DNA of 64,000 bases from Isoetes taiwanensis (lineage: Eukaryota > Streptophyta > Lycopodiopsida > Isoetales > Isoetaceae). The stretch lies in NCBI GenBank assembly GCA_021234155.1, contig JAJEKV010000034.1:308001-372000 (forward strand). The letters are read 5' to 3'. The notes beneath the pieces were generated by a model that saw only the letters and a list, made by a program, of their open reading frames with translations, was not told the origin of the DNA and ran no database searches. The position numbers were made by a program, and so were the translations under genes. Below are positions 22,151-32,996 of the stretch, piece by piece (the stretch's first letter is position 1; each line of letters opens with the position of its first letter).

Positions 22151-23565
22151 TGAAAATGACATTGAGTTACCAATGTTTAGAGGGCAGGTTCCCCGAAACA
22201 TTACGCATGGAAAGCAATGCAAATGTATAAATCATTGAGAATAATATAAAATTAACAACCAAGGGGGCAGAGGAGTGAATTTCGTCTAAATATTACATGC
22301 CTGAATTTTTGATCAAACAATGAACGTCTTGAGAGAAAACCCCTGTGAAACAATGTCGCTATTAACAGGCAACCATTATTGCTCTATAGTTAGCTAGACA
22401 TTGAGGGCCATTATGTCACCTTGTTGAGAGGTCACTGGGTCGCATTCTAGTATATTCCATGAACGTACAAGAATGTATTAGAGTATACTAGAATATTGAA
22501 ACCCGCAGTGACTTGTTCAAAAGGTCATTTGTCTAGCATCGCTTGAGAATGCTATTGTGCCTACTTGTTAAGAGAATACCTCAACTCACTTGAATGGGAT
22601 GTTCCATGGATTGCCAAAATATGATGGAATAGCACATCACCTACCCTCCCCACGACATACCCTCTAATCAAATCTAAAAAAAACATTGAGTTTACCAAAA
22701 GGCACAACCAACATATTTCTTCATTATAAATCTACAATCCTCGAACCTTTTAATATAAACCAACCCCTTAACCCTCCAAGGCTTGCCATGAGGTCAAATT
22801 ATACCTACATGGTTCAATATTACAGAAATAGTTAAAAAAAATGGGGTTTTGGTCCAAATAGCAATAATTTTCTTATAATCAATTAGATAAGGAAATGTCC
22901 TTCGAAAACACATGTCCAACCTGTCCACATCATTCTATGCATTGCCTTTTAATGGCCCTCTTTATCAATCATGAAAGGTTGCTCTGAACAAAATATACAA
23001 GGTGGCAAAGTTGGCCGAAATAGCTTTCTCTAGTCAACCATGACAGGTCGTTGTGGACCAAAGAGAGAAGGTGTAATGCTCATCTAGAGATGCATGTACT
23101 GCTTTAGCCACTATATCACATTGCACATGTTCCTCAATTTGTACCATTGCACCGACCCAATGTGCACTATTAACTGTAGTGTGAACTGGTTGTTCATCCG
23201 TAACCCTGAAACATTATTGGGACCAATTGAAGATCCCTAATACCAACTGAAGATCTGATTCCAATAAGGAAGCAATACCATCTAATATTGCTTCCAGCTA
23301 GCACGTTCTGAGTTGGATCTAAATACACTATAATAAGCTTGTATTTATACGAATGGCGCATAATGCAAAATGCAGACCCCGAATTCCAAATTGTGGTTTA
23401 AGCCTCTCTAAGAACCTATTGTCATGTCAACTAAAGACTACGTCATGTACATTGAATAATGTTGGGCTTTTAGATCATGTCATAAGTTATAGAGTAGTTT
23501 TATCAAACCATTACTAGTTTCAGTGAACTATTATAGTGTGCATAAAACAATCTCATAGTTGTAAC
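22151..23565. other. 1.4 kb without recognisable genes
   Basis: AT-rich DNA between the microsatellite block and the CACTA element. A small imperfect palindrome (attctagtata / tatactagaat) lies at about 22444-22494. No coding or RNA gene signal was seen. Confidence 0.45.
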
Positions 23566-23568
23566 AAA

Positions 23569-23600
23569 CACTACTAGAGAACGGGCTATTAGCGACGTCG
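23569..23600 (+). repeat. CACTA left terminal inverted repeat
   Basis: It matches the complement of the right end over 32 bases except at positions 6 and 9. The conserved core is agaacgggctattagcgac. Confidence 0.92.
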
Positions 23601-23900
23601 GTTTGCGACGTATGGCAAACGTCGACGTCGCAAAATAATCGCGCGTTCTTAAAAGGTCGCTAAGATTTTTTCACGACGGCGTCGATGTGCGACGTGCCAC
23701 GCCGCATTACAAACGCTCAAGCACGCCGCGAATGGCCTATGTTGCAACAAAGAACGCACCACGCCGAACCGCAACGCCGCCACGTCAGATATGGGCAACG
23801 GTAACGCCGTTTATACAACGCGACGCCGCGATATGAAACGTCCGGACGTAGTTCATGCGACGCCATTGCATGTCTTGACGTGGACACGCTGTATGGTCAA
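23601..23900. repeat. CACTA left subterminal repeats
   Basis: CpG-rich stretch with many copies of short units such as 'cgacgtcg', 'aacgccg' and 'gacgcc' in both orientations. It contrasts sharply with the AT-rich flank. Confidence 0.8.
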
Positions 23901-24376
23901 CGTCTAATGTAAGTTCTAATGCATCTAGAAATTAAGTTCTAGAAAGATCATATAGAAGTTTGGCACTATGAGAATGCCCCTGACCATGGAGAATAAAATA
24001 CATTTAGCAATTTTATGAACAATTTATATGAACAATTCTATATTTAACAATAACTTTGCGCACAATCACATGCATTTTGGGATGATTGCACCCCCTAGGC
24101 AAAGCAATCTTAGCCATAATCTATAATCGCCCCTAGTATACTCTTACCAAGAAGTATAAGAACAACCATGTATCTTGAGCTTTTTTTTAAGGGCGCCGCA
24201 TTTTGTGTACGAGACGTATGCCTCATTTTGTGTATGAGAGGTATGCCACCATTTCTTTTCTATGTTTTGCAATGTTGGTGAAAATACGAAGGTTAAATAT
24301 GTTGGGCACTTGCTATTTCAAATAGCTTTGCCTCCAAACCTCCACCTTGACCCTTATAAAGAAGCAATGGTCTAAA

Positions 24377-25050
24377 TTAATTTTTGATGTCTTGGAATGG
24401 TCGAAAGGTGTATGTGGAAATAGGAAACACAAAATTTTCGGATGTTTTGTAATGGTCGAAATGGTTCAAATTTTTGAATTGTTTGTAATGGTCGAAATGA
24501 TCTAGATTTCTGATTTGTTTTGCAATGGTCGAAGGTTGTCGGTGCAAATACGAAAGACTGAATTTTCGGCCTCGGCGGACTGAGAAAAGAAGCGGGAAGC
24601 TACTCCGACGACGCTCTGCTACTCCGATCGTGTGCCTGCATCTCCAACGAGCCATGTAAGTTTGCCCGGATGGTTTTCAGTTCGAGCTTTTTAGTTGTTC
24701 TCTCAATGGAATACTTGGCTTCATTACAGGGATTGAGCTTGATTTATGATTCTTGGATCTACCGGGAAACCTTCACTGCATCAACACGATATTTTCTACT
24801 TGAATAATGCAAAATAGAGTTGTTTTTGTATTTGAATCTTAGGCTTAAATCGAAGGTTGTGGAATACATGGCTTCACTTGGACTCGCTGGAATACATGGC
24901 TTCACTGGAATGCATAACTTCACAGGTAATAAACCTTCACTTGGACTCGCTGAGTAGGTCTCGCTGAGTAGGTTTGTATCACTTAAAAGTTCAATCAGGT
25001 TTTTTTGGCTAATTCAATGTGAATATGGACATGTCAAGGACTTCCCATAG
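24377..25050. other. CACTA interior of unknown origin
   Basis: Contains four 'aatggtcgaaa/g' repeats (24397-24532) and then a GC-richer 100 bp ending cgagccatgtaagt (donor-like) near 24650. About 70 bases on is an acceptor-like 'cattacag' (24723-24730). This could be the untranslated first exon of a third captured gene. 24860-24975 has small tandem repeats ('ttcacttggactcgctg'). No protein was recognised. Confidence 0.4.
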
Positions 25051-25090
25051 TCCTTGTTCTGTATAGGAATGCACTTCCACTTCTTTCCAG

Positions 25091-26037
25091 CGAACCTCCA
25101 AGGACTTCAAACATACAAAAATTCGGAGAAGGATATTTCATTTCTAACAAGGGGAACAGGGAGGTTGATGATGACTATACTTTGTCTGTGGGATCACGCA
25201 AAGGGGCCGCTGTTGTCAAAATATCCCTTCCACATTATGGAACGGTTACTGGAGCTAATTATGTTGTGATGGAGTTGCATAACAGTGATTCTATAAGCAT
25301 ATGGAAAGAAAAAATTCGTATTGATCCTGTGCGCATCTTAGAGGATGTGAATCCGGCTGCCTATTCTGCTGCAGTGCAGCAACTTCTACAGTTGGAAGAC
25401 AAATTCCACGGGAAGGAGCCTGTAGTGGACCCAACGAAAGGTATTTTTAAGCTGGAATCCACGCTGAAAGTCACATAGTAATAACTTGTTTGCTTTCCAG
25501 ATTTAAGATTGTTGGATATAAATACTGTGGATAAATACCAAAAAAGACAAAGGCCCATGGAGAGGCTTTCCCAAAATCAGTGCAGCCGGTGTCCTAGGCT
25601 CCAAGAACATTATACAGTGATACAAAATCATCACCTGCTAAAAGAGGCAGTTAGGAAGCTGAGGTTTCAAATATCTGATGCTTCTTTACAGCAAATGCCA
25701 GACTTCAATTCCCGGGTATGTATTCTGACAACCAGATTCACTGTTTTCTAATTTCTGAGAATTATTTTATTATGCTAATGCTATGTCATGGCTTGCAGAT
25801 GAATGTGTTGCAGGAAGTTGGCTGTATCGATGCTGAGTTGATTGTTCAGATGAAAGGGCGTGCTGCTTGTGAAATAAATAGTGGAGATGAGTTGATAGCC
25901 ACAGAGTGCCTTTTTGGCAATCAACTGATGGATCTTGATCCATGTGAAGCTGTGGCTCTTCTTTCTGCCCTTGTCTTTCAGCAGAAAGATACCAGTAAAC
26001 CAAAACTAACAACCCATTTGGCTGTTGCAACAGAGAG
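25091..26037 (+). pseudogene. SKI2: Captured SKI2-like DExH RNA helicase fragment
   Basis: SKI2 is the helicase of the cytosolic Ski complex that feeds RNA to the exosome. Three exons are visible with GT-AG borders: 25091-25440, 25501-25715 and 25799-26037. The introns (25441-25500 and 25716-25798) are short. Exon 1 encodes the beta-rich insert (SRKGAAVVKISLPHYG, RIDPVRILEDVNPAAYSAAV). Exon 2 encodes DKYQKRQ, CSRCPRLQEHY and QISDASLQQMPDF. Exon 3 encodes the C-terminal block with LQEVGCIDAELIVQMKGRAA, CEINSGDELIATECLF and ALLSALVFQQKD. Frames join correctly across both introns with no stop inside exons. The ATPase core upstream and the rest of the C-terminal domain are absent, so this is a capture, not a gene. 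Choice of SKI2 over MTR4/HEN2 rests on the VGCID and ALVFQQKDTS.PKLT style. Confidence 0.85.
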
Positions 26038-26313
26038 GTGTGTTTACATAGGTAGACTTGCTTAGGCTTTAAACGTATTTTAAAGTGCAGTATATGCTGC
26101 TTTTCTATTTGTAGATTGCTTCTTTGTAGTGGTGTAAGAATGGAACTGTGCATGCAATATTTTCTGTGCATGAAATAAACCTGATGTTTGTCTACACTGT
26201 GCAACAATATTTTCTGATGTGGTCTATTTCTATTTCATACATACATTGTGTATGATATACTTCTAAACGTGCCTTGTTGTCTTACAGCTTCTGCTGATAG
26301 CTGAATTTTGCAG

Positions 26314-26940
26314 GCAGCCCATGATGCATTTGTTGAGGTCAGTGGGGCGCTCAACACTGTTGCAGTATCATTGTTCAAGATAGCTAATGATATCCGCCTC
26401 CTTGGAAGGTATATTTAGAACTAGATGTTGATATGGCTTATGGATAATGGTCTGGTTACTGTTTTAGTGGACCTCGCTGCGGCCTGGGAGAGTTAATCTT
26501 GCCAGAAAATGAACCAGGAAGCAGTATTATGCCTAAGCAGTATTATGCCTGTAAGCCTCCTAACAAAATAAACGTGGTTGTCTTGTACTAACTTAAGGCA
26601 ATGGCCTCTCTTGGCTTCTTCAGGGCAAGGTCAATCCAACTCAGTGTGAGGCATTGAAACTTGCCACATAATCTTCATCATTCTAATGTGCATTTTATGC
26701 ATGCAGATAATGGGCAACAATGTAGGAATAACCATTGGTGGCCTTAGTGGCCACTTTGAGCTCAATGTTTTTAAACCACTTCTCGCTGATAACTTGCTAC
26801 AGGTACAAAAATTGTGCTTTAATAGAGGAGGGTTTCAAAGTTCATTCATCGATGTGAAAAACTGAAATTTGCAGTCCTTAAGGCTACTTGGAGATGCTGC
26901 CGACTCTTTCAGAAAGAATTGTATCTTGGGTCTTGGATTC
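26314..26940 (+). pseudogene. FUM: Captured fumarate hydratase (class II) fragment
   Basis: Fumarase hydrates fumarate to malate in the TCA cycle. Exons: 26314-26408 ([30 protein letters not shown]), 26468-26550 ([22 protein letters not shown]), 26624-about 26670 ([11 protein letters not shown]), 26707-26802 ([20 protein letters not shown]) and 26875-26940 (SLRLLGDAADSFRKNCILG). The class II signature GSSIMP..KVNP straddles an intron. The third exon decays (LATxSS) before its expected end, and a 16-base direct duplication (agcagtattatgcct) at the end of the second adds out-of-frame bases. The N-terminal two thirds and the extreme C-terminus are missing. Introns are retained, so capture was at the DNA level. 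Confidence 0.9.
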
Positions 26941-27069
26941 TTTTTGACACGATTTTTTTTTACTCTTCTTGTTTCATGACACATTAATATATACTCTATT
27001 CTATTCTATTTTCGTTTCTTCTTATTCAATATTCTTTAGAAAATGACTTTCAAGCTTCTTACATTTTTT

Positions 27070-27597
27070 TTTTTATTAAAATGGTTACACGTCGCAACAA
27101 AAACATGCTAAAATAAGATGTCACAATGAAAATGCCATTTGAAACATCAAAACAACGTGTTTGTAACGTAAAGAACAACGTCTTAAAGACGTCACAACAT
27201 GTTGCAAATTACGTCGTAACAAACGTTTCATTTGCGAAGTGCAAGACACGTTGCCAAATACGTCCGTAATTAACGCCTACGCTATGCGCGTGTAAGCAAC
27301 GAGATAAGAACGCTTACGACGACATGTGGAGGACGCTCTAGACGCTGCAAATATGTTGCACGCACGCCGAAAACAACGCTTTCATGAATGACGAAAAAGA
27401 ACGAGATTAGAACGCCTTAGCGACGATAACAACGCCACAGCCGACGCCACGAACGCCGAAAACATGACGCTTCACCGCGACGCGACGCCGCCTCGCGACG
27501 AATCCTAGGCGACGCCATTTGCAACGCCCGTGCAACATTTGCAAGACGTCCTCATGCGACGTCTGACGTCTCTAATACGTCCATGTGACGTTGCTAA
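27070..27597. repeat. CACTA right subterminal repeats
   Basis: Roughly 500 bases dense in 'aacg', 'gacgcc' and 'acgtcg' units in both orientations, ending at the right inverted repeat. It is longer than the left array. Confidence 0.8.
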
Positions 27598-27629
27598 CGA
27601 CGTCGCTAATAGCCCGTTCTGTAATAGTG
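27598..27629 (-). repeat. CACTA right terminal inverted repeat
   Basis: Complement of the left end with two mismatches. It finishes TAGTG and is followed by the AAA flank. Confidence 0.92.
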
Positions 27630-27926
27630 AAACCACTACATTTAAAACTGACATTCATAACCAATATCAATTCCAACAAACCACTATGACATGTGGGTTT
27701 CTTCTATTAAATAAAATCATGCATAAAAAACCACATATAGCATGGTTTTTATATGATCTGACATTGGTTAAACATAGTAGTTTAGTTTTGGGCTCCTTGG
27801 GCCACTATATACTGGATTGGGATTGTTGATGATGAGAAGGTCGTGGCTATAGTTATAAGAAATTTAGGCATGAGTGTTGGTGAAGGAATGTGTGACTTAA
27901 GTTTATAAAAATCATTTAGACATGTA

Positions 27927-28024
27927 TAAGGGTAGCACAATTGGGACTGGATTCCCGGTTTGGCAGCGACCGGCGTAGCCGGGAGCTGCAAACCGGGAAT
28001 CCAGGACCAATTGTGCTACCCTTA
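27927..28024. mobile_element. 98-bp near-perfect foldback (MITE or hairpin RNA gene)
   Basis: The sequence starts taagggtagcacaattgg and ends ccaattgtgctaccctta. The two 46-48 base arms pair almost throughout, including ctggattcccggtttg, with only a few mismatches and almost no loop. No clear direct target duplication was found. It could be a small MITE or a precursor of a small RNA. No coding potential. Confidence 0.75.
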
Positions 28025-28519
28025 CAATATCACAGTTGGGGAACGCAAGATCCGGTTACTATGATCAAAAATTTGCCATGATTTCTTACCTGTGCAGCTG
28101 GTGCTGAAGCATGAAGAATGGAAATAGGATTCCTTGAAATCGGCAGGGGCGACGTGGATGCCTGAGAATGCACCACCGAAAATAGCAGCGACCCAACTGT
28201 GATATTGGATACGTGACGGAATGTGTGACTGTGTTGATCCAGCCCAAGAGGTATGGTGCCATTTTATCAATCCAGATGAGGAGATGAGATAAGGTGTTTT
28301 TTTTTCTGAAGCACCATAAATCACCAAAAAGTATAGAACTATGATGACGTAATGACATTAAAACTGAAAGTGAGAGTACAAAGGGATTTACAATTTTAAC
28401 AAATTGAAGAATACCACAATTGAGAATATGAGATTCTGAGTATGAAACTCGTTTGATAAAGCAACAACTTGATTGCCACAGAACTGGACCCCAAATTCAG
28501 AATAATGGGCCTGAAAAAG

Positions 28520-28801
28520 CTACCTGGAATACTTTCCGGTGTCGAAATTGCGGGCATAACTCTCAGATTCGTAGTTCAAAAGGGGCTTGGAGGCGCAGAG
28601 ATCACGGCAGCAAGTTCTGCATACATGGATTGCCTGAGCTCTGAGCTTTCGAAGAATCCGTTTCCATGCAGACGGTTTGGCGTAATCCTGGCCGCCCAAT
28701 ATAAGCCACCCATCTGTATCGCAAGGCTGCCTTGCCGGACTGAACAGATTGAAGCTTGGCATCTGATTTCCTTCCCAAATCCCAAAACAGAGGATTGCCA
28801 T
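28520..28801 (-). CDS. Short paralogue of the 52.2-kb plant gene
   Basis: This 93-codon minus-strand frame contains DYAKPSAWKRILRKLRAQA, CCRDLC and NYESESYARNFDTGK. The gene at 52249-52848 has DYVKPPRWKQMIRKMKAGAR, CSEGIC and YETDSYERNFDPGK in the same order. The DNA aligns as well (gtcgaaattgcg..cataact). The conserved basic W-K-x3-R-K stretch followed by SYxRNFDxG marks a plant protein family I know only by its motif, of unknown function. This copy is half as long and lacks the N- and C-terminal thirds, so it may be a truncated pseudogene or a short functional member. Confidence 0.55.
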   Translation of the reverse strand: MAILCFGIWEGNQMPSFNLFSPARQPCDTDGWLILGGQDYAKPSAWKRILRKLRAQAIHVCRTCCRDLCASKPLLNYESESYARNFDTGKYSR

Positions 28802-28849
28802 CTGGGTTTCCTTCCCGATCCAAAAACAGGTTAAATTTCTGCTGCCTTT

Positions 28850-31800
28850 GCCGCTCCATGTGTAAATCCGACCATTTTTTGACGCTCCATCTCACCTAAC
28901 GCGCCTCGAATGAAGATAACGCGTCAAACGTACCTAATCAACGTGCTGAATGTTCGAAAATGCCATGCACGTCTTTGTTATGTTAGTTGTGAGATTTAGC
29001 AAAGATTCACCCAGTGTTGGGGAAACTTTGTCGGTCCCATCGGAAAATTTCCTAAGGTTACTTTGACCAACCGGATATGTTATGGCTGATGGATGCTCCA
29101 GTGTATTCCCAGCCACAGGATGCATGAATATTCCCTCGGATATTCCCTCTAGGAGCAGTGCAGCCGTACACGTCATTCAGAGATGGGTCAAACGCTTAGT
29201 TGGCCCTATTCTTTAGGGCCCTTGACAACCATTGCACAAGCAATTAATATTGCATTGACCCCAGATTAGAAGAGGGCCTGAAATAGGCAGCAATCTGAAA
29301 ATAGAAGAAAGGCTAAGATAAACTTTCTATGTTTGCTACCAGAAACCTGAGGCACACGTTTGCAGGCTGCACCAACTGAACTCCCTACCTTCTGCTGCGT
29401 CCACCAGGCTGCTACAACTACAAGTGAAATGAGGAAACAGACTGGGGGATTCGAACCCCCTGCGCAATGCGCAGCTCCAAGCAATCTGATGCACATGCAA
29501 TCACACCATGCTTCTCCCTTTATTTTTTCAGTTTTTCAGTTCTTTTTTCCACAGTCAATCATATGAAGCCAAACACACCAATCTGGTTTTTCCAATCAGA
29601 AACACACCAATCTGCAATCCATTTCCACATCCCTTTTGCATTTTCTATTTCCTTTTCTGATGCATAACACCCGTAGCATATACAAAGCACACACAGAAAG
29701 AAAGCAAGGCAAAGAATCATACAAGCATACCAGTATAACACCATTGTGGCGCCCCCCACGGGCCAGATTCATATGCGCCCGCATATGCTGGCGCTCATCT
29801 CTACTGACCTCCACCTCTTCCCACTCCATGTGGGAAACGGCCTCCTCCAATGCTGCAAACAGGCGGCCAAGCTGCATCCTAAACAATCTGACATATTCCC
29901 CATCTTATTCGCTTCCAGCTTGCCAGGAACAGAAAGAGGCGCCTTCCAAAGATAGCGCCTGCATCAAACCATGCATCCGACCTGCTTGCCCACATCCCGC
30001 AGACTCCAGAAATACAGCGAACCAATTTGCCCTATTTCCATACTAACTTTCATACAATACCTACCTTTAACCATTCAAACCATATGTCATAAATATACGG
30101 TTTCACAAACTGGGACAGCTTATGTTTAGAGTCGGAACTTTCTGTTGTCTTAATACGAAACCTTAAAAAATCTTGTCGGAAAAATACCTAGGATGCACTA
30201 ACCTAACCGGAAAAATTGCAATTTCAACCGGTTGGCTTATAGTGTTCCCCGGGCTTTGCCCAATGACACATGCTCTGTACAATTTGACTTGCAATCATCG
30301 TAATAACGTGCCATAATTTGTTCCATGTTGCACTACTACCTTTACAATTTAACCTGGACTTGGGAGTGCGTGCTGCATGCTGCAACAACTGAACTCTCAT
30401 AATGGGGTTGAATTCTTTTTGGTTCAGCTCAAGTTTAGCAAGGATTCAACCATCCCACAACATCTGACCATGTGAACCAACATAGAAGATTAGAACTTGA
30501 GAGTCATCATCGTCGCCCCCCACGCTCTTGTGCCTTCATGTGCATTTTCATCAAGCTTTCTTCTTCCAATATACAAAAATGGCAGGCTTCAAGCTTTCGA
30601 ATGAGTGCCCACCATGAAATATAAATTTTGAGAAAGTAAATCCATGCTAGCCAACATGTATCTTGCAAATTCTCACATTAAGCAATGCATGTACATAGAT
30701 CGACAAAAATTGTACCAAATCAAAATAAACCTACATCCAAATGAAAGATCAAATTATGTTTGCCATGTCAGAATGAAAGAAGTGATGGAGACCCTCGTCC
30801 TACCAATCTGAGATTGTACATGGAAAAGGTCAAAGTAGTTGATGTTGGCGCAACTTATATGAAAGAGAACAAAAATAAATTATTACAGTCTCAAATACCA
30901 AATAAAAAGATAAAAAATCTCAATACTTTCCACAGACCTTTTTTATTCTAGATTATTTTGCTTGCCATCCCATCTAATTTTTGCATAGACCATTTGCAAC
31001 AGGTATAAGTTAACACGTTAAACTTTTTCTTTTCTTTGATTTTTCATAACAACTGCCAGGTCTTGTCAGTTCCCGCTATATGATATGCATCAAGACATGT
31101 TGCCTTTTAATGCTCCATATGTGTTTGTTAGGGAATGGAGATTTTGCTTCGAATTTGGTTCATTATTCTTGAATTAGAAGTAATTCCTTATCAACATGTT
31201 AGACTATTTTATCCTTCTTTCTCATAACAACTGCCAAGTATTGTCAACTCCCTGTCTCTCATGATACGCTTCAAAGTCTATTGTCAGGCTCCGCAATGGA
31301 GATTTTGGTTTGAGTTTGGTTCATTTTTTAGACATCGTCTTATTGCCAATGTTCGCCCTGTTCATCTAAGTGCCACTCCCGTGAGCCCCGCTCAACTAGA
31401 GCCATGCATTGAGGACAACACCAACATAGATCCCAATATCAACACATGCTCAACCACAATTCTAGGTGCTCGCCTTCAGCATAGCCACCATCAATCATCC
31501 AGGCACAGACATGTGCTTGAAGCTATCGAACAGGTTTAAAAGCTTTTATAGATAGACTTACCTCACCATGGCATCATGAAATAGCATCACGTCATAGCAG
31601 GAACATGACATAACATCGTGACAAGACCATAGCATACAGGTCCAGTTAGCATGATCGACTTTAGCAACAACCCCATGTTTTTTCCTCTGCTCACTTTCAT
31701 CAAAATCAAATCCGTTTATGCTAGCGGCTAATATTACTCACAAAGAGCGCTTCTACATTATGGCTTTAGTGATAAGGACACAAAAAGGGATGTCTAAAAG

Positions 31801-32100
31801 TTGAAGAATTTAAAGCGACTTTGAGATATTACTTTTACCTAAATCAAGTAAAATTTAGAAGGACTCGTATCCTATAGTTACCGAAAGACTCTACCAATGA
31901 TAAATCATATGCGCTTGAATGAAAAGCATTGTACCTAAGAGCTGAAATATAAATATTCTAACAAGTTAAAGTCAGACCTCTTCAAGGATGATGTTAAAAA
32001 GAGGTAAAAGGAATTAAAGACTTCCAGCTCAACTACAATTTTAAGATCCATCATTGTGGCATGTTAGTTCTCAATAGTCTCTGCCCTTAAAGTTCCTTTC
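28850..32100. other. 3.2 kb without supported genes
   Basis: Several open frames (29596-29886 minus, 29636-30046 plus, 31261-31539 plus) are mutually overlapping and show no family motif. 29444-29476 contains a tRNA T-arm look-alike (see rejected items). Two diverged copies of a 'cataacaactgccaggtcttgtcag' phrase (about 31047 and 31223) and repeated 'gagattttg(c/g)tt(c/t)gaatttggttcatt' suggest a local duplication of about 170 bases. Nothing else was seen. Confidence 0.45.
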
Positions 32101-32285
32101 TATTAAACAAATGAATAACAAGTAAATAACAAGAGGAATTGCATACACAAGGTGATAACGTTAGTGCTTTTCATGTAATACATATATCATGCCTAAAAGG
32201 CAAAGTATCTAGTAATAAGAAGATAAAAATACTAATAATAGATAATATCTAGATAATTGATGTGAGGCCTAGAATGCCTCGAACA
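32101..32285 (-). repeat. Copia 3' LTR
   Basis: 185 bp. Its partner is at 33627-33811, with about 97% identity by eye. Confidence 0.9.
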
Positions 32286-32484
32286 CCCCCCTGCAATCTT
32301 GGTCTCACATCTAAAACAAAATAGACCAAGAGTGCAAACTCCAGCACGCAAACTCCAACACACCTACCCCCCTCCTCGGGATCTTGGTCTGGTAAAAGTA
32401 TTACTACCAGGATTGAAAACCCCCGCCCTTTTGGGTTTTCGAGGGAAAACTAGTAATAATAAATCAACTAGCCAAGTACAATGT

Positions 32485-32980
32485 TCACTCTCCAACAATT
32501 CCAAGAGAGATAGAAAATTGAAGATGTTTCTCGACCCTAATAATTTCGAAAATATCCGCAACCATAGAGTCAGTCGAGCAATACTCCAAGGCAATCGTCC
32601 TTTTCTTTACCTCCAGCTTCACATAATGATAATGAACTTCAATGTGCTTAGATTTAGAGTGTAAGACTTCATCGTGAGACAAATTGATAGTACCCTGGTT
32701 ATCACATAATAGCTGCGTCGGCCGCAATTGCGCTTGCTGAAAACATTCTAACATTCTTCGCAACCAAACAAGTTCTCGACGCGCTAAAGAGGCAACAATA
32801 CTCAGCTTCAGTTGAAGACATAGCAACACAATGCTGCTTCTTACTAAACCAGGAAACAAGAGACTTATCAAAGAAAAAACAAGCCCCGCTAGTAGATCTC
32901 AAAGTGTCATTATCTCCAGCCCAATCAGCATCAGTATAACCATAGAGAGTAAGAGAGGTATGATGATCTTGCTTTCTGTA
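32485..32980 (-). pseudogene. Copia RNase H / Pol C-terminus
   Basis: Minus-strand blocks in order: YTDADWAGD (near 32930), RSTSGACFFF, SLVSWFSKKQ and MSSTEAEYCCLFSA (32775-32870), then WLRRML, LLCDNQGTINLS and HSKSKHIEVHYHYVK (32590-32680). These are the hallmark blocks of copia RNase H, in two frames separated by a frameshift near 32770. The RT core upstream is missing. Confidence 0.88.
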
Positions 32981-32996
32981 GAAAAGTCCATAAGTG

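Larger units (their letters stand above)
23569..27629 (+). mobile_element. Pack-CACTA transposon carrying two host gene fragments
   Basis: The element starts CACTACTAGAGAACGGGC and ends GCCCGTTCTGTAATAGTG. The outer 32 bases are inverted repeats with two mismatches, beginning CACTA and ending TAGTG as En/Spm (CACTA) elements do. It is flanked by AAA on both sides (23566-23568, 27630-27632), consistent with a 3-bp target duplication. The next 300-500 bases inside each end are packed with short 'acgacgtcg/aacgccg' repeats, the usual CACTA subterminal pattern. There is no transposase, so it must be mobilised in trans. The interior holds exon-intron pieces of a SKI2-like helicase gene (25091-26037) and a fumarase gene (26314-26940), both on the plus strand. 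Confidence 0.9.

Noticed and set aside
29444-29476. tRNA-like T arm (gggggttcgaatccccc on the minus strand) with an adjacent hairpin
   Set aside because: The T arm is perfect, but the 3' acceptor bases have no matching 5' partner upstream and no D or anticodon arm fits. At best it is a tRNA-derived fragment.
29596-30046. Overlapping open frames on both strands
   Set aside because: No family motif, no splice or start context, and both strands are equally open. Not supported as a gene.
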